A stretch of DNA of 36,621 bases from an uncultured Lachnospiraceae bacterium (GTDB lineage Bacteria; Bacillota; Clostridia; Lachnospirales; Lachnospiraceae), in the NCBI GenBank assembly GCA_949076555.1, contig CARUOB010000009.1, forward strand, positions 11,841 through 48,461, given 5' to 3'. A program made the translations under genes and the position numbers. The notes under the pieces are model-generated. The model was not told the DNA's origin. It was given only the letters and a program-made list of their open reading frames with translations, and made no database searches. Positions within the stretch are counted from its first letter, which is position 1. Each line of letters starts with the position of its first letter. Below are positions 22,483-31,112 of the stretch, in pieces.

Positions 22483-24905
22483 AATGTATTGGAAAAATGC
22501 GGGAATTGACTTTAGAACAAAAATGCGCCCTGCTTTCCGGGGCGGATGTTTTCAAAACCCGTGAACTGAAAAAAGCGAGGATTCCGTCGCTGTGGCTGAC
22601 GGATGGTCCTCACGGACTGCGCAAACAGGCGGGCGCTTCCGACCATCTGGGATTAAATCCGAGTGAGCCTGCGATCTGTTATCCGACAGCGTCAATTATG
22701 GCATGCAGTTGGGATGAGAAGCTGGGAGAAGAGATTGGGGAAGCGCTTGCGGAGGAGGCTCTGGAGCAGAATGTTGACGTTGTTTTGGGGCCGGGGCTCA
22801 ATATTAAGAGAAGTCCGCTGTGCGGCAGAAATTTTGAATATTTTTCGGAAGACCCTTATCTTTCGGGGAAAATGGCGGCGGCATATGTTCGTGGAATCCA
22901 GAAGAGGGGGGTGGCGGCCTGTCCGAAACATTTTGCTGTGAATAATCAGGAAACGGGGCGCATGGTGTCAAACAGCATTCTTGATGAACGCACATTGCGG
23001 GAACTTTATCTGACCGGATTCGAGATCGTGGTAAAAGAGGGAAAACCGCAGACGATCATGAGCAGTTATAATCTGATCAATGGCGTATATGCGAATGAAA
23101 ACAGGCACTTGCTTGTAGACATTCTCAGAAGAGAGTGGGGCTATCGGGGCGCGGTCGTCACCGACTGGGGCTGCTCCAATGACCATGTACAGGGGGTGAA
23201 GGCGGGCTCCACGCTGGAAATGCCATGCCCCGGATGGGATTCCGTGCGGGAATTGATCGCGGCGGCACAAAACGGCGAAATATCGGAGAAGGAAATTGAT
23301 GAGCGGGTGGCGGAACTTCTTTCCCTGATTGACTTTGCGAAAGAAGGCAGAAAAAAACCGGAGGAGTCAGAGGTAGTTCTCTGGGAGAAACATCACAAAC
23401 TGGCCTACCGTGCTGCGGCAGAGAGCCTTACACTGCTTCAGAATAAAGAGGAAATCCTTCCGCTTGCTAAAGGGACGAAGACAGCGCTGATCGGGGACTT
23501 TGCCGGGACACCCCGTTATCAGGGAGCAGGTTCCAGTCAGGTCAACGTGCTTCACCCGACAAGTGTGCTGGAATGTATGAAGGACAGCGGCCTGATCCTG
23601 ACAGGATATGCGAAAGGATTTGACAGACTGGGAAAACCGGACGACGCATTACAAAAAGAGGCGGTTGAATTGGCAGGCAGCGCCGAAGCCGTGATTATGT
23701 GTATCGGTTTGGATGAAGTGCAGGAGAGTGAAGGGATTGACAGACGGCATATGAGACTGGCAAAACCCCAGATCGATCTTTTAAAGGCGGTGGCCGCAGT
23801 CAACAGTCATATTGTTGTAGTCCTGTTTTCAGGCAGTGTGGTGGAGACCGGATGGCGCACGGACTGTAAAGCGCTGCTCTATGCAGGCCTTGGAGGAGAG
23901 GCAGGCGCGCAGGCGGTTGTGGATGCCATCACCGGCAAGGTCAATCCCTGCGGTAAGCTGGCGGAAACCTGGCCGGAGCGTCACGAGGATACCCCTGCTA
24001 AAAATTATTTCGCGACAGGCGGCCGGAATGTGGAATATCGGGAAAGCATATACGTGGGATACCGCTATTATCAGAAGCAGGGGAAAAAGACAGCATTTCC
24101 ATTCGGATTTGGTTTAAGTTACACGAACTTTACCTACAGCGGTCTGCGTGTGGAAAAAGACCGGGCGGTATTTACCGTGACGAATACCGGAAAGAGGGAA
24201 GGGGCGGAGGTTGCCCAGATTTATGTTTCGCCAAAGGACAGGAGCGGTGGTGTTTTCAAAGCGGCGAAAGAATTGAAGGGGTTTATCAAAGTAGCGCTGG
24301 AGGCCGGTGAGAGCAGACAGGTGGAGATTTCGCTGGATGACAAAGCCTTTCGGTATTGGGACAACCAGAGTGAAGCATGGGAAATCGAGACCGGTGATTA
24401 TCTGATTCAGATTGGTTCTTCCAGTGAAACGATGGAACTTACAGGAACGATATTTATAGAGGGTACAAAAACTGTGGATGCCGGTGGGGGAAAAGACCTT
24501 ACCCACTATCAGACGGGAGAGATCCAACAGGTGCCGGATCAGGAATTTGCGGCTTTGATCGGGCGTGAGCTTCCAAAAACCCGTATCGCGATTGACAGAC
24601 AGATGACTTTCGGAGAAATGAAATACGGGAAAAGTCCTCTGGGCTGGCTGATATGCGGTGTCCTGACAAAACTGATGAAAAACAGCTTAAAGCGGGGGAA
24701 TCCGGATCTGAATCTGCTTTTTATCTACAACATGCCGCTCCGCGCGCTTGCCAAAATGACAAACGGCATGGTGAGCATGGGGATGGTGGATGGCATCGTA
24801 ATGGAACTTCGTGGATTCTGGTTCATAGGGCTTGTAAAAGTATTGCTAGAATTTATAAAGAATAAGACCTGTAAAAAGCGTATGGAAAAGAAAATCTGCG
24901 GTTGA
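22479..24905 (+). CDS. Glycoside hydrolase family 3 beta-glucosidase-like enzyme
   Basis: The 808-residue protein has the normal GH3 order: catalytic barrel (about 10-285) with WLTDGPHGLR, GPGLNIKRSPLCGRNF, CPKHFAVNNQE and nucleophile D229 in VVTDWGCS; then the alpha/beta domain (about 305-540) with LQNKEEILPL and acid/base region EVQESEGIDRRHM; and an Fn3-like domain (about 555-650). About 115 further residues form a hydrophobic/basic extension with LGWLICGVLTKLMKN and GFWFIGLVKVLLEF. No signal peptide. The ATG overlaps the GtrA-like stop (ATGA). Activity is probably on beta-gluco or beta-xylo oligosaccharides; the exact sugar is uncertain. Confidence 0.9.
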   Translation: MKCIGKMRELTLEQKCALLSGADVFKTRELKKARIPSLWLTDGPHGLRKQAGASDHLGLNPSEPAICYPTASIMACSWDEKLGEEIGEALAEEALEQNVDVVLGPGLNIKRSPLCGRNFEYFSEDPYLSGKMAAAYVRGIQKRGVAACPKHFAVNNQETGRMVSNSILDERTLRELYLTGFEIVVKEGKPQTIMSSYNLINGVYANENRHLLVDILRREWGYRGAVVTDWGCSNDHVQGVKAGSTLEMPCPGWDSVRELIAAAQNGEISEKEIDERVAELLSLIDFAKEGRKKPEESEVVLWEKHHKLAYRAAAESLTLLQNKEEILPLAKGTKTALIGDFAGTPRYQGAGSSQVNVLHPTSVLECMKDSGLILTGYAKGFDRLGKPDDALQKEAVELAGSAEAVIMCIGLDEVQESEGIDRRHMRLAKPQIDLLKAVAAVNSHIVVVLFSGSVVETGWRTDCKALLYAGLGGEAGAQAVVDAITGKVNPCGKLAETWPERHEDTPAKNYFATGGRNVEYRESIYVGYRYYQKQGKKTAFPFGFGLSYTNFTYSGLRVEKDRAVFTVTNTGKREGAEVAQIYVSPKDRSGGVFKAAKELKGFIKVALEAGESRQVEISLDDKAFRYWDNQSEAWEIETGDYLIQIGSSSETMELTGTIFIEGTKTVDAGGGKDLTHYQTGEIQQVPDQEFAALIGRELPKTRIAIDRQMTFGEMKYGKSPLGWLICGVLTKLMKNSLKRGNPDLNLLFIYNMPLRALAKMTNGMVSMGMVDGIVMELRGFWFIGLVKVLLEFIKNKTCKKRMEKKICG

Positions 24906-24930
24906 AAGAACCAGGCAGATGGCAGTGTGA

Positions 24931-24972
24931 AGCGGACATTTCTGCGTACAACGTTGAGGTGTCCGCTTTTTT
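24931..24972 (+). terminator. Intrinsic terminator of the glycosidase operon
   Basis: AGCGGACA (24931-24938) pairs with TGTCCGCT (24960-24967), followed by a run of T to 24972. It lies 25 bp after the last GH3 stop. Confidence 0.85.
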
Positions 24973-25039
24973 CTATTGACGAAAAGACATATTTTGCACA
25001 AAATAAAGGTAAACTTTGTGAAAATAAGGAGCATACACT

Positions 25040-25352
25040 ATGGAACACACCATACTCTTACTGGAAGACGATACAGATCTGATTGACGGGCTGACATATT
25101 CTCTGGGGCGGGAGGGATACCTTGTGGACGTGGCGCAGACGGTGAAAACGGCGTATGCCTGTCTGGAACGGCGGGAATACAGCCTTCTCTTACTGGACGT
25201 CACCCTGCCTGACGGAAACGGCGTGGATGACAATACGCTGTCCGTCTATATCCGCAGGCTGCGGGAGAAGATAGAGGAGGAACCGTCCAATCCGAAACAT
25301 TTCTGACGGTGCGGGGATTCGGGTATAGATGGACGATAGAAAATGAGGAAGT
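25040..25352 (+). pseudogene. OmpR-family response regulator with internal deletion and frameshift
   Basis: From ATG 25040 the first 61 residues are a receiver N-terminus (ILLLEDDTDLIDGL, SLLLLDVTLPDGNG with the phospho-acceptor). The frame then jumps directly to the end of a winged-helix domain, VDDNTLSVYIRRLREKIEEE. About 120 residues (rest of receiver, linker, most of the DNA-binding domain) are absent. A second lesion follows: after NPKHF the frame hits TGA (25304-25306), but one frame over the sequence continues LTVRGFGYRWTIENEEV to 25354, the normal ending of an OmpR regulator, so one base is missing near 25299-25303. The restored stop overlaps the kinase start. It cannot be a working regulator. 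Confidence 0.85.
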
Positions 25353-26630
25353 ATGACGCTTCGTGAGACTATGCGGTACTCTTTCGTAAGGTGGACTGAT
25401 ATGAATATGATGCAGGAAAAAAGCATACGGTATTACTTTATAGGCCTGTTTTGTATGATGGGTGCTTTTATCATATGGACCTTGGTTCTGTCGTGGATGC
25501 ACGGAAAGGAGACGCAGCATATCCTTTTTGCGCGGGAACGGACCATGGTTTCAGCGTTGATGGAACAGGGCGTTTCAAAGACGATGATCGCTGACGTCAT
25601 GCGAAGTGAAGCGGTTACCGGGGAGGGGGAGAACCTGATGCGGCAGATGGGGCATACCGATGCCGCTTCCTTCAGGCTTTTTCCGGCTGTGGACAGATCG
25701 GTGAGGCTGTTTGCAAAGATGGCAGCAGGTGTGGCGGTCATTCTGTCCGCCGTTTTGGCGTGTGTGACCGTTTCCTTCTTGCGGAAACGGGAAAAGCTGT
25801 ACCGGTATGCGGAAAGTATCATTACGCAATATGCGGACGGGAATTTTGAGAGGCACTTGCCGCAGAATCAAGACGGAAGTATTTTCCAGTTGTTTTCCGC
25901 CGTGGAGGAACTGGCTGTGGCGCTGCGGTCGCAGAGCGGGAAAGAGCAGCATATGAAAGTGTTTTTGAAAGACATGATTTCTGATATTTCCCATCAGCTA
26001 AAGACGCCGCTGGCGGCGCTGCATATGTACACGGAGATTATCGCGCAGGAGCCGGATCACAAGGAGACGGTGGAACGGTTCTCCGCAAAGACCATGCAGT
26101 CGCTTGATCGGATCGAACAGCTTGTGCAGACGCTTCTTAAGGTCAGCCGCATTGATGCGGGAAGCATTGATTTTCACAGGGAATGGCAGTATGCGGCCGG
26201 ACTGGTTGAGAGTGCGGCTGCGGATTTGACGGTGAGAGCGCAGCGGGAGAAAAAGAGGCTTGTCATAAAAGGAGATCCGATGCAGCGGCTTTTTTGCGAC
26301 AGGGAATGGACGAGGGAGGCGGTGGCCAATCTGATTAAGAACGCGTTGGATCATACGGAAGAGAACGGCACGATTACGGTGTCGTGGGACTGCTCCCCGA
26401 CGATGCTGTGTCTGTCGGTGGCGGACGATGGATGCGGCATTGCACAGGAGGATATCCATCATGTGTGCAAACGGTTTTACCGCGGCAAAAAGGATGGAGG
26501 CAGACAGGGGATCGGTCTGGGGCTTTCCCTTGTCAAATCCATTGTGGAAGGACAGGGCGGTATGATCTCGGTGAGCAGCAGACCGGGAGAGGGGGCAGAG
26601 TTTACCCTTTCTTTTCTTACAGATTTGTAA
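25353..26630 (+). CDS. Membrane sensor histidine kinase (HisKA type)
   Basis: The 425-residue protein has two membrane segments (about 28-48 and 120-143) flanking a short extracellular part. A HAMP-like linker region follows, then the HisKA helix DISHQLKTPLAAL with H214, and a HATPase domain with N-box NLIKNALDHT, G1 DDGCGI and G2 GIGLGLSLVK. All catalytic motifs are intact. It neighbours an ABC exporter, an arrangement like BceS/VraS-type or VanS-like antimicrobial-peptide and envelope-stress sensors. Its partner regulator upstream is broken, so it is probably orphaned. The ATG at 25353 overlaps the regulator's original stop; an internal start at 25401 (MNMMQEKSI) is possible. Confidence 0.9.
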   Translation: MTLRETMRYSFVRWTDMNMMQEKSIRYYFIGLFCMMGAFIIWTLVLSWMHGKETQHILFARERTMVSALMEQGVSKTMIADVMRSEAVTGEGENLMRQMGHTDAASFRLFPAVDRSVRLFAKMAAGVAVILSAVLACVTVSFLRKREKLYRYAESIITQYADGNFERHLPQNQDGSIFQLFSAVEELAVALRSQSGKEQHMKVFLKDMISDISHQLKTPLAALHMYTEIIAQEPDHKETVERFSAKTMQSLDRIEQLVQTLLKVSRIDAGSIDFHREWQYAAGLVESAAADLTVRAQREKKRLVIKGDPMQRLFCDREWTREAVANLIKNALDHTEENGTITVSWDCSPTMLCLSVADDGCGIAQEDIHHVCKRFYRGKKDGGRQGIGLGLSLVKSIVEGQGGMISVSSRPGEGAEFTLSFLTDL

Positions 26631-26693
26631 GGTTGTATTCACAGGGCTGTAAGCTGTCCCTGTTATCCTTGTCATAAAGGAGGCAGCGATACA

Positions 26694-27389
26694 ATGGATA
26701 TTATGGAAGTAAATGATCTGTGTAAGACTTACGGAAAAGGCGAAGCGAAAGTGGAGGCACTAAAACATGTCTCGTTCACTTTGCAAAAAGGGGAGTTTGC
26801 GGCGGTGATCGGGGAGTCCGGTTCCGGGAAAAGCACGCTCCTAAACTGTATCGGCGCGCTGGACGAGCCGACAAAAGGAAAGATTCTGATAGACGGGCAG
26901 AATTTGTTTGCCATGACGGAGGAGCAGCGCACCATTTTCAGACGCCGCAATATCGGTTTTATCTTTCAATCTTTTCATCTGATCCCGGAACTTGACGTGG
27001 AGCAGAATATTATTTTTCCTCTGTTACTGGACTATAAGAAGCCGGATTTTCGAAAGGTGGATGAGATTCTGGAAGTGCTGGGACTGGAGGAAAGACGAAA
27101 GCATCTGCCGGGACAGTTATCCGGCGGGCAGCAGCAGAGAGTGGCGATTGGAAGGGCGCTTATCACAAGACCGAAACTGATTTTGGCGGACGAACCGACG
27201 GGGAATCTGGACAGGAAAAACAGTCAGGATGTGATGGAACTTTTGACGAAGGCTTCAGGACAGTTCCAGCAGACCATTCTGATGATCACGCACAACCCAA
27301 ATCTGATCACATCGGTAGACCGGGTGATGCAGGTGAGCGACGGTATTTTAAAGGATCTGGGAGGGAATGTGGATGAAAAATTATCTTGA
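26694..27389 (+). CDS. ABC transporter ATP-binding protein (MacB/LolD/BceA type)
   Basis: The 231-residue ATPase has Walker A GESGSGKST (40-48), Q-loop in FIFQSFHLIPEL, signature LSGGQ (142-146), Walker B LILADE followed by PTGNLD, and the switch histidine in MITHNPN. The family powers FtsX-type permeases that export or detach peptides and lipoproteins. AAAGGAGG lies before the ATG at 26694; MEVNDLCK at 26703 is an alternative start. The gene overlaps the downstream permease start by 17 bp. It is intact, though its permease partner is interrupted. Confidence 0.94.
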   Translation: MDIMEVNDLCKTYGKGEAKVEALKHVSFTLQKGEFAAVIGESGSGKSTLLNCIGALDEPTKGKILIDGQNLFAMTEEQRTIFRRRNIGFIFQSFHLIPELDVEQNIIFPLLLDYKKPDFRKVDEILEVLGLEERRKHLPGQLSGGQQQRVAIGRALITRPKLILADEPTGNLDRKNSQDVMELLTKASGQFQQTILMITHNPNLITSVDRVMQVSDGILKDLGGNVDEKLS

Positions 27390-29187
27390 TCTGATCCCTG
27401 TTTCGGCAAAAATAAACCGCAGGCAGACACGCATGACAAGATGGTGTATTGTGATCTCCGTCTTTTTGATCGCCACGATTTTCGGCATGGCGGATATGTT
27501 TTTACTGAGCCAGAAAAATCTGGCAATTATGACGGATGGCGCGTGGCATGTGATGTTTCGTGAGCTTAATGAGGAACAGACGTCGCTGCTTGCCGCGCGA
27601 CCGGAGGTGGCGGCGCTCACCCGCTATGCGGTCATGAACTATACGCTTGACAACGGTTATGAGGTGGAAGGCGTGCAGACAATTATGTGCGGATTTGACG
27701 AGACGTTTTTTGCGCTCTTTCCGGGCGCCTGTCTGTTGGACGGTACCTTTCCGGAAGGGGCAGGATAGGCGCTTGTAACGGAAAGTATGAGGGACAAGGC
27801 AGGGGTTTCCTTGGGAGACGAGGTGGAGGTGTCGACGCCTGATGGCTTTTTGTCTTTTAGAATCAGCGGTTTTGTGCAGGACACCTCCATGCTGTTAAAG
27901 GAGGAGGCTTTCGGGATTTTTACGAGTACGGATACGTATCTGACCTGTTTTCCCGATGCGGCGGTTTCGGAGGATTTTGTCTGCTACGTGGGATTTGTAC
28001 CCCGGTGCAGGATCAGGAAGGCAGTCGAGGATATATGCGGACAGATGGATATTGCCGGAGACAAGGTCAGTGAAAACGCGAAACTGATGGGCGCCATGAT
28101 GCAAAGCAGCGATCAGTATATCTGGATGCTGTACGTGATCGCGTTTGTGCTGGCGGCGCTGGTAGCCGTTTCCGGCATGATGATGATTCTGGGCAGTATG
28201 AACAGCAGTGTGGCGCAGCGGACGGCGTTTTTCGGAATGATGCGGTGTCTGGGCGCGACAGGGAAACAGGTGCGGCGCTATGTGCGCACAGAGGCGCTTT
28301 TCTGGTGCCTGAAGGCGATACCGCTTGGGCTTCTCACAAGTGTCGTGACGGTGTGGGCGCTGTGCCGGATGTTACAGGTATTGATGCCAAAATGGTTTGC
28401 GCAGATGCCGGGATTTAGCGTCAGTCTGCCGGGTTTGTTTTTCGGTATTGTGATCGGGCTTTTGACGGTGCTTGTGGCGAGCCGGACACTGGCGCGGAAA
28501 GCATCCGCGGTCTCTCCTATGACGGCGGTTTCGGGAAATGCCGATACGGTGTTTGCCGCAAAGCGGGCGGCGCATACGGGACGGATGCGTGTGGAGACGG
28601 CATTGGGGCTGCATCACGCGGCGGGCAGCAGGAAACATCTGCTTTTATTAACTTCCTCTTTTGCTTTCAGTATCATTTTGTTTCTGGAATTTGGCATAGG
28701 GGTTGATTTTATGGAACATGCACTTGTGGGGCTTCGGCCTGACGCGCCGGGCACGGTCAACGTGGAAGAGGCGCGGGCAGTCTATTTCTCCTTTGCCCTG
28801 TTTGTTTATGGGTTTCTGGCTGTGGTTGCGCTGATAGCGGCGTTCAATATTGTAAACAGCATGGCATTGAGCGTGTCGGCAAGAATGCGGCAGTACGGCG
28901 CTATGAGGGCGATAGGCATCAGCGTCAGGCAGTTACAAACCATGATCGCGGCGGAGACGTTTACCTATCTGGCCGACGGGCTGGCGGAAGGGCTTTTGCT
29001 CGGACTGCCGCTCAACTATTATCTGTACCGGCAGGCCATTACCGAAAGGTGGGGCGATGTGTGGAGTCTGCCGCTTTGGGAATGTCTTGTGATCGTGGCG
29101 GTGATGAGCGTTTCCGCGGTGGCAGCGATGACCGGACCCATACGGCGCCTTCGCGCGATGTCGGTGGTGGAGACGATCGGTATGTAG
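27373..29187 (+). pseudogene. FtsX/MacB-like ABC permease interrupted by an in-frame TAG
   Basis: The frame from ATG 27373 (MKNYLDLIPVSAKINRRQ, preceded by GGGAGGGA) runs to codon 131, meets TAG at 27766-27768 (codon 132), then continues in the same frame to 29187. Read through, it would be 604 codons: first membrane helix (about 22-45), extracellular domain, two FtsX-type bundles including YVIAFVLAALVAVSGMMM, and a final domain ending RRLRAMSVVETIGM. The context FPEGAG-stop-ALVTESMRDKAG suggests a single GAG-to-TAG change. An ATG at 27787 could restart, but lacks a good RBS and would lose the first helix. Likely non-functional, or a sequencing error. Confidence 0.85.
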
Positions 29188-29277
29188 GGGGAGGGGGCGG
29201 AGGAATTGCCGGAGGAGCGCGGCGGTCCTTTGCCAATAAGGAGGTGCTTTTATAGTGACTTGTTATGTTTGATAAGA

Positions 29278-29313
29278 TTGACATAAACTTGATATTGGTT
29301 TAATATATTAAAC
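29278..29313 (+). promoter_or_regulatory. HipBA promoter with a 16-bp palindrome over the -10
   Basis: TTGACA (29278-29283), 17 bp, TAATAT (29301-29306). The perfect palindrome GTTTAATATATTAAAC (29298-29313) covers the -10, so its occupation by the HipB-like protein would block transcription. The start codon is 80 bp downstream of the -10. Confidence 0.75.
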
Positions 29314-29386
29314 ATAAAATGAGTGCATATAGAGAAAATTTATTTTTAATTATGTGTTGCGTAGATGTCTTGAAACGGGGATTATT

Positions 29387-29704
29387 ATGAGTAAGAAAGC
29401 CGCTGCAATTATGCCGGATACACAAAAAATTTTGGAGACAATGGGGCATCAGATAAAAATGGCAAGATTGAGACGTAATCTTGCCACAGAACTCGTGGCG
29501 GAGAGGGCCGGAATCAGCAGAGCCACATTGTGGGCCGTAGAAAAAGGAACACCGACAGTAGCGATTGGGACATATGCGGCGGTTTTACATGCATTGGGAG
29601 GAATGGATAAAGAGTTTGAACTGATAGCCAGAGACGATGAATTTGGGAGAAAGCTGCAGGATTTAAATCTTCCTTCCAGGCGAAGGGCGAAGAGGAGCAA
29701 ATAA
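29387..29704 (+). CDS. hipB: HipB-like helix-turn-helix antitoxin
   Basis: The 105-residue protein has an XRE-type helix-turn-helix at about residues 20-75 (IKMARLRRNLATELVAERA, ISRATLWAVEKGTP). A basic C-terminal tail SRRRAKRSK follows. HipB proteins bind their own operator and the HipA kinase. It starts at ATG 29387; GGGG 6-9 nt upstream is a weak RBS, and the in-frame ATG at 29354 is an alternative. HipA follows after 2 bp. A 16-bp palindrome at the promoter is the probable operator. Confidence 0.88.
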   Translation: MSKKAAAIMPDTQKILETMGHQIKMARLRRNLATELVAERAGISRATLWAVEKGTPTVAIGTYAAVLHALGGMDKEFELIARDDEFGRKLQDLNLPSRRRAKRSK

Positions 29705-29706
29705 AT

Positions 29707-30969
29707 ATGGCGAGTGTCGATAAAATATTTGTTTATGAAAATTGGAGAGGGGTTCAGCCTGAGAAAGTAGGAATTTTATATATAGATGGCGGAAAAGGAA
29801 AGGAAATCATTTCATTTGAATATGATGAAAAATGGATTTCTGATTCGGCGTGCAGCTTTGTTTTTGATCCGGATTTATCTTTGTATAAAGGCAGGCAGTA
29901 TGTACCTCTGAATAAATCGATGTTTGGTGTATTTGCAGACTCATGTCCGGATAGATGGGGACGTCTTTTGATGAAGAGACGGGAGGCAGTGCTTGCAAAA
30001 AGGGAAAACAGAAAACCGCGGCGGTTGACAGATATTGATTTTTTGTTGGGCGTTTATGATGAGACAAGAATGGGTGCGCTGCGGTTTGCTGTCTCTGAGG
30101 ATGGGGTGTTTGTGGCAAATGATAAAGAACTGGCAACTCCCCCATGGACAACGTTGAGGGAGCTGGAGGCGGCCTCTTTGGAATTTGAAAAGAACGAGGA
30201 TGGAATGGATGAAAAATGGCTCAGACAATTGTTGGCACCGGGTTCTTCTCTGGGAGGAGCAAGACCTAAGGCATCTGTTGTGGCGCCGGATGGCTCCTTG
30301 TGGATTGCCAAGTTTCCTTCGAAACAGGACGACGAGAATGTTGGCGCATGGGAAATGGTAGTGCATGATCTTGCTGTGCTGTGTGGCTTGTATGTTCCAG
30401 AAGCTAAATTAGAGAATTTTTCTAAGATTGGAAGTACTTTTTTAACGAAGCGGTTTGACAGAAAGGGCAGGCAGAGGATTCATTTTGCATCTGCCATGAC
30501 TTTGTTAGGAAAGACGGATGGTGCGGATGCGACAGATGGTTCCGGCTATCTTGAAATCGCCTCCTTTATCAGACAGTACGGAGCGACGCCGAAAAAGGAT
30601 TTGCAGGAGTTGTGGCGGCGCATTGTTTTCAATATGGCTGTTTCTAATACAGATGATCATTTAAGAAATCATGGTTTTTTATTGTCAGGAGAAGGATGGA
30701 CGCTGTCGCCAATGTATGATGTGAATCCCAATGCGGATGGAGATGTTTTGTCATTGAATGTGGATGAAGACAACAATTTGATCGATTTTGATTTGGCGGT
30801 TTCAGCTTCCAAAATGTATGAACTGCCGAAGAAACAGGCAGAGGAATCAGTTGATGAAATAAAAGATATTGTGGAAAATAACTGGAAAAGACTGGCGAAA
30901 AAATATGGTTTGCATAGGAATGAGATGGAGCGAATGGCACCGGCCTTTGATATGACTTTTAAGTCGTAA
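29707..30969 (+). CDS. hipA: HipA-family serine/threonine kinase toxin
   Basis: HipA kinases phosphorylate translation-related targets, such as glutamyl-tRNA synthetase in E. coli, and cause growth arrest. The 420-residue protein is full length: N-terminal HipA_N region (about 5-110), the P-loop-like PGSSLGGARPKASV (about 178-191) that includes the regulatory Ser stretch, IAKFPSK with the ATP-binding lysine, the catalytic loop NTDDH (N314, D316, H318) followed by LRNHGF, and the metal-binding YDVNP. All kinase residues are present. It begins 2 bp after hipB, so the pair is co-translated. It appears active. Confidence 0.92.
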   Translation: MASVDKIFVYENWRGVQPEKVGILYIDGGKGKEIISFEYDEKWISDSACSFVFDPDLSLYKGRQYVPLNKSMFGVFADSCPDRWGRLLMKRREAVLAKRENRKPRRLTDIDFLLGVYDETRMGALRFAVSEDGVFVANDKELATPPWTTLRELEAASLEFEKNEDGMDEKWLRQLLAPGSSLGGARPKASVVAPDGSLWIAKFPSKQDDENVGAWEMVVHDLAVLCGLYVPEAKLENFSKIGSTFLTKRFDRKGRQRIHFASAMTLLGKTDGADATDGSGYLEIASFIRQYGATPKKDLQELWRRIVFNMAVSNTDDHLRNHGFLLSGEGWTLSPMYDVNPNADGDVLSLNVDEDNNLIDFDLAVSASKMYELPKKQAEESVDEIKDIVENNWKRLAKKYGLHRNEMERMAPAFDMTFKS

Positions 30970-31037
30970 AATACTTTTGGCATGACTGCAAAAACAGCCT
31001 TAAAAGTCGGAAGGGAATGGTGCAAGGGATCTTTTCA

Positions 31038-31075
31038 TTGACAGATTAATTAAAGGGATATACAATAATTATTGT
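31038..31075 (+). promoter_or_regulatory. TetR promoter with a 14-bp palindrome
   Basis: TTGACA (31038-31043), 17 bp, TACAAT (31061-31066). The perfect palindrome ACAATAATTATTGT (31062-31075) overlaps the -10, the usual placement of a self-repressing TetR operator. AAGGAGA precedes the GTG start at 31113. Confidence 0.75.
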
Positions 31076-31112
31076 CCATAAGTCAATAACTTGCATAAGG
31101 AGATCATTCATT

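Noticed and set aside
25040..25306. A genuine small 88-residue regulator
   Set aside because: Both ends match parts of a normal OmpR regulator and the proper C-terminus continues in the next frame, so decay explains it better.
27766..27768. TAG as a recoded amino acid such as pyrrolysine
   Set aside because: No pyrrolysine genes or context are visible and the protein family does not use it; a simple nonsense change is more likely.
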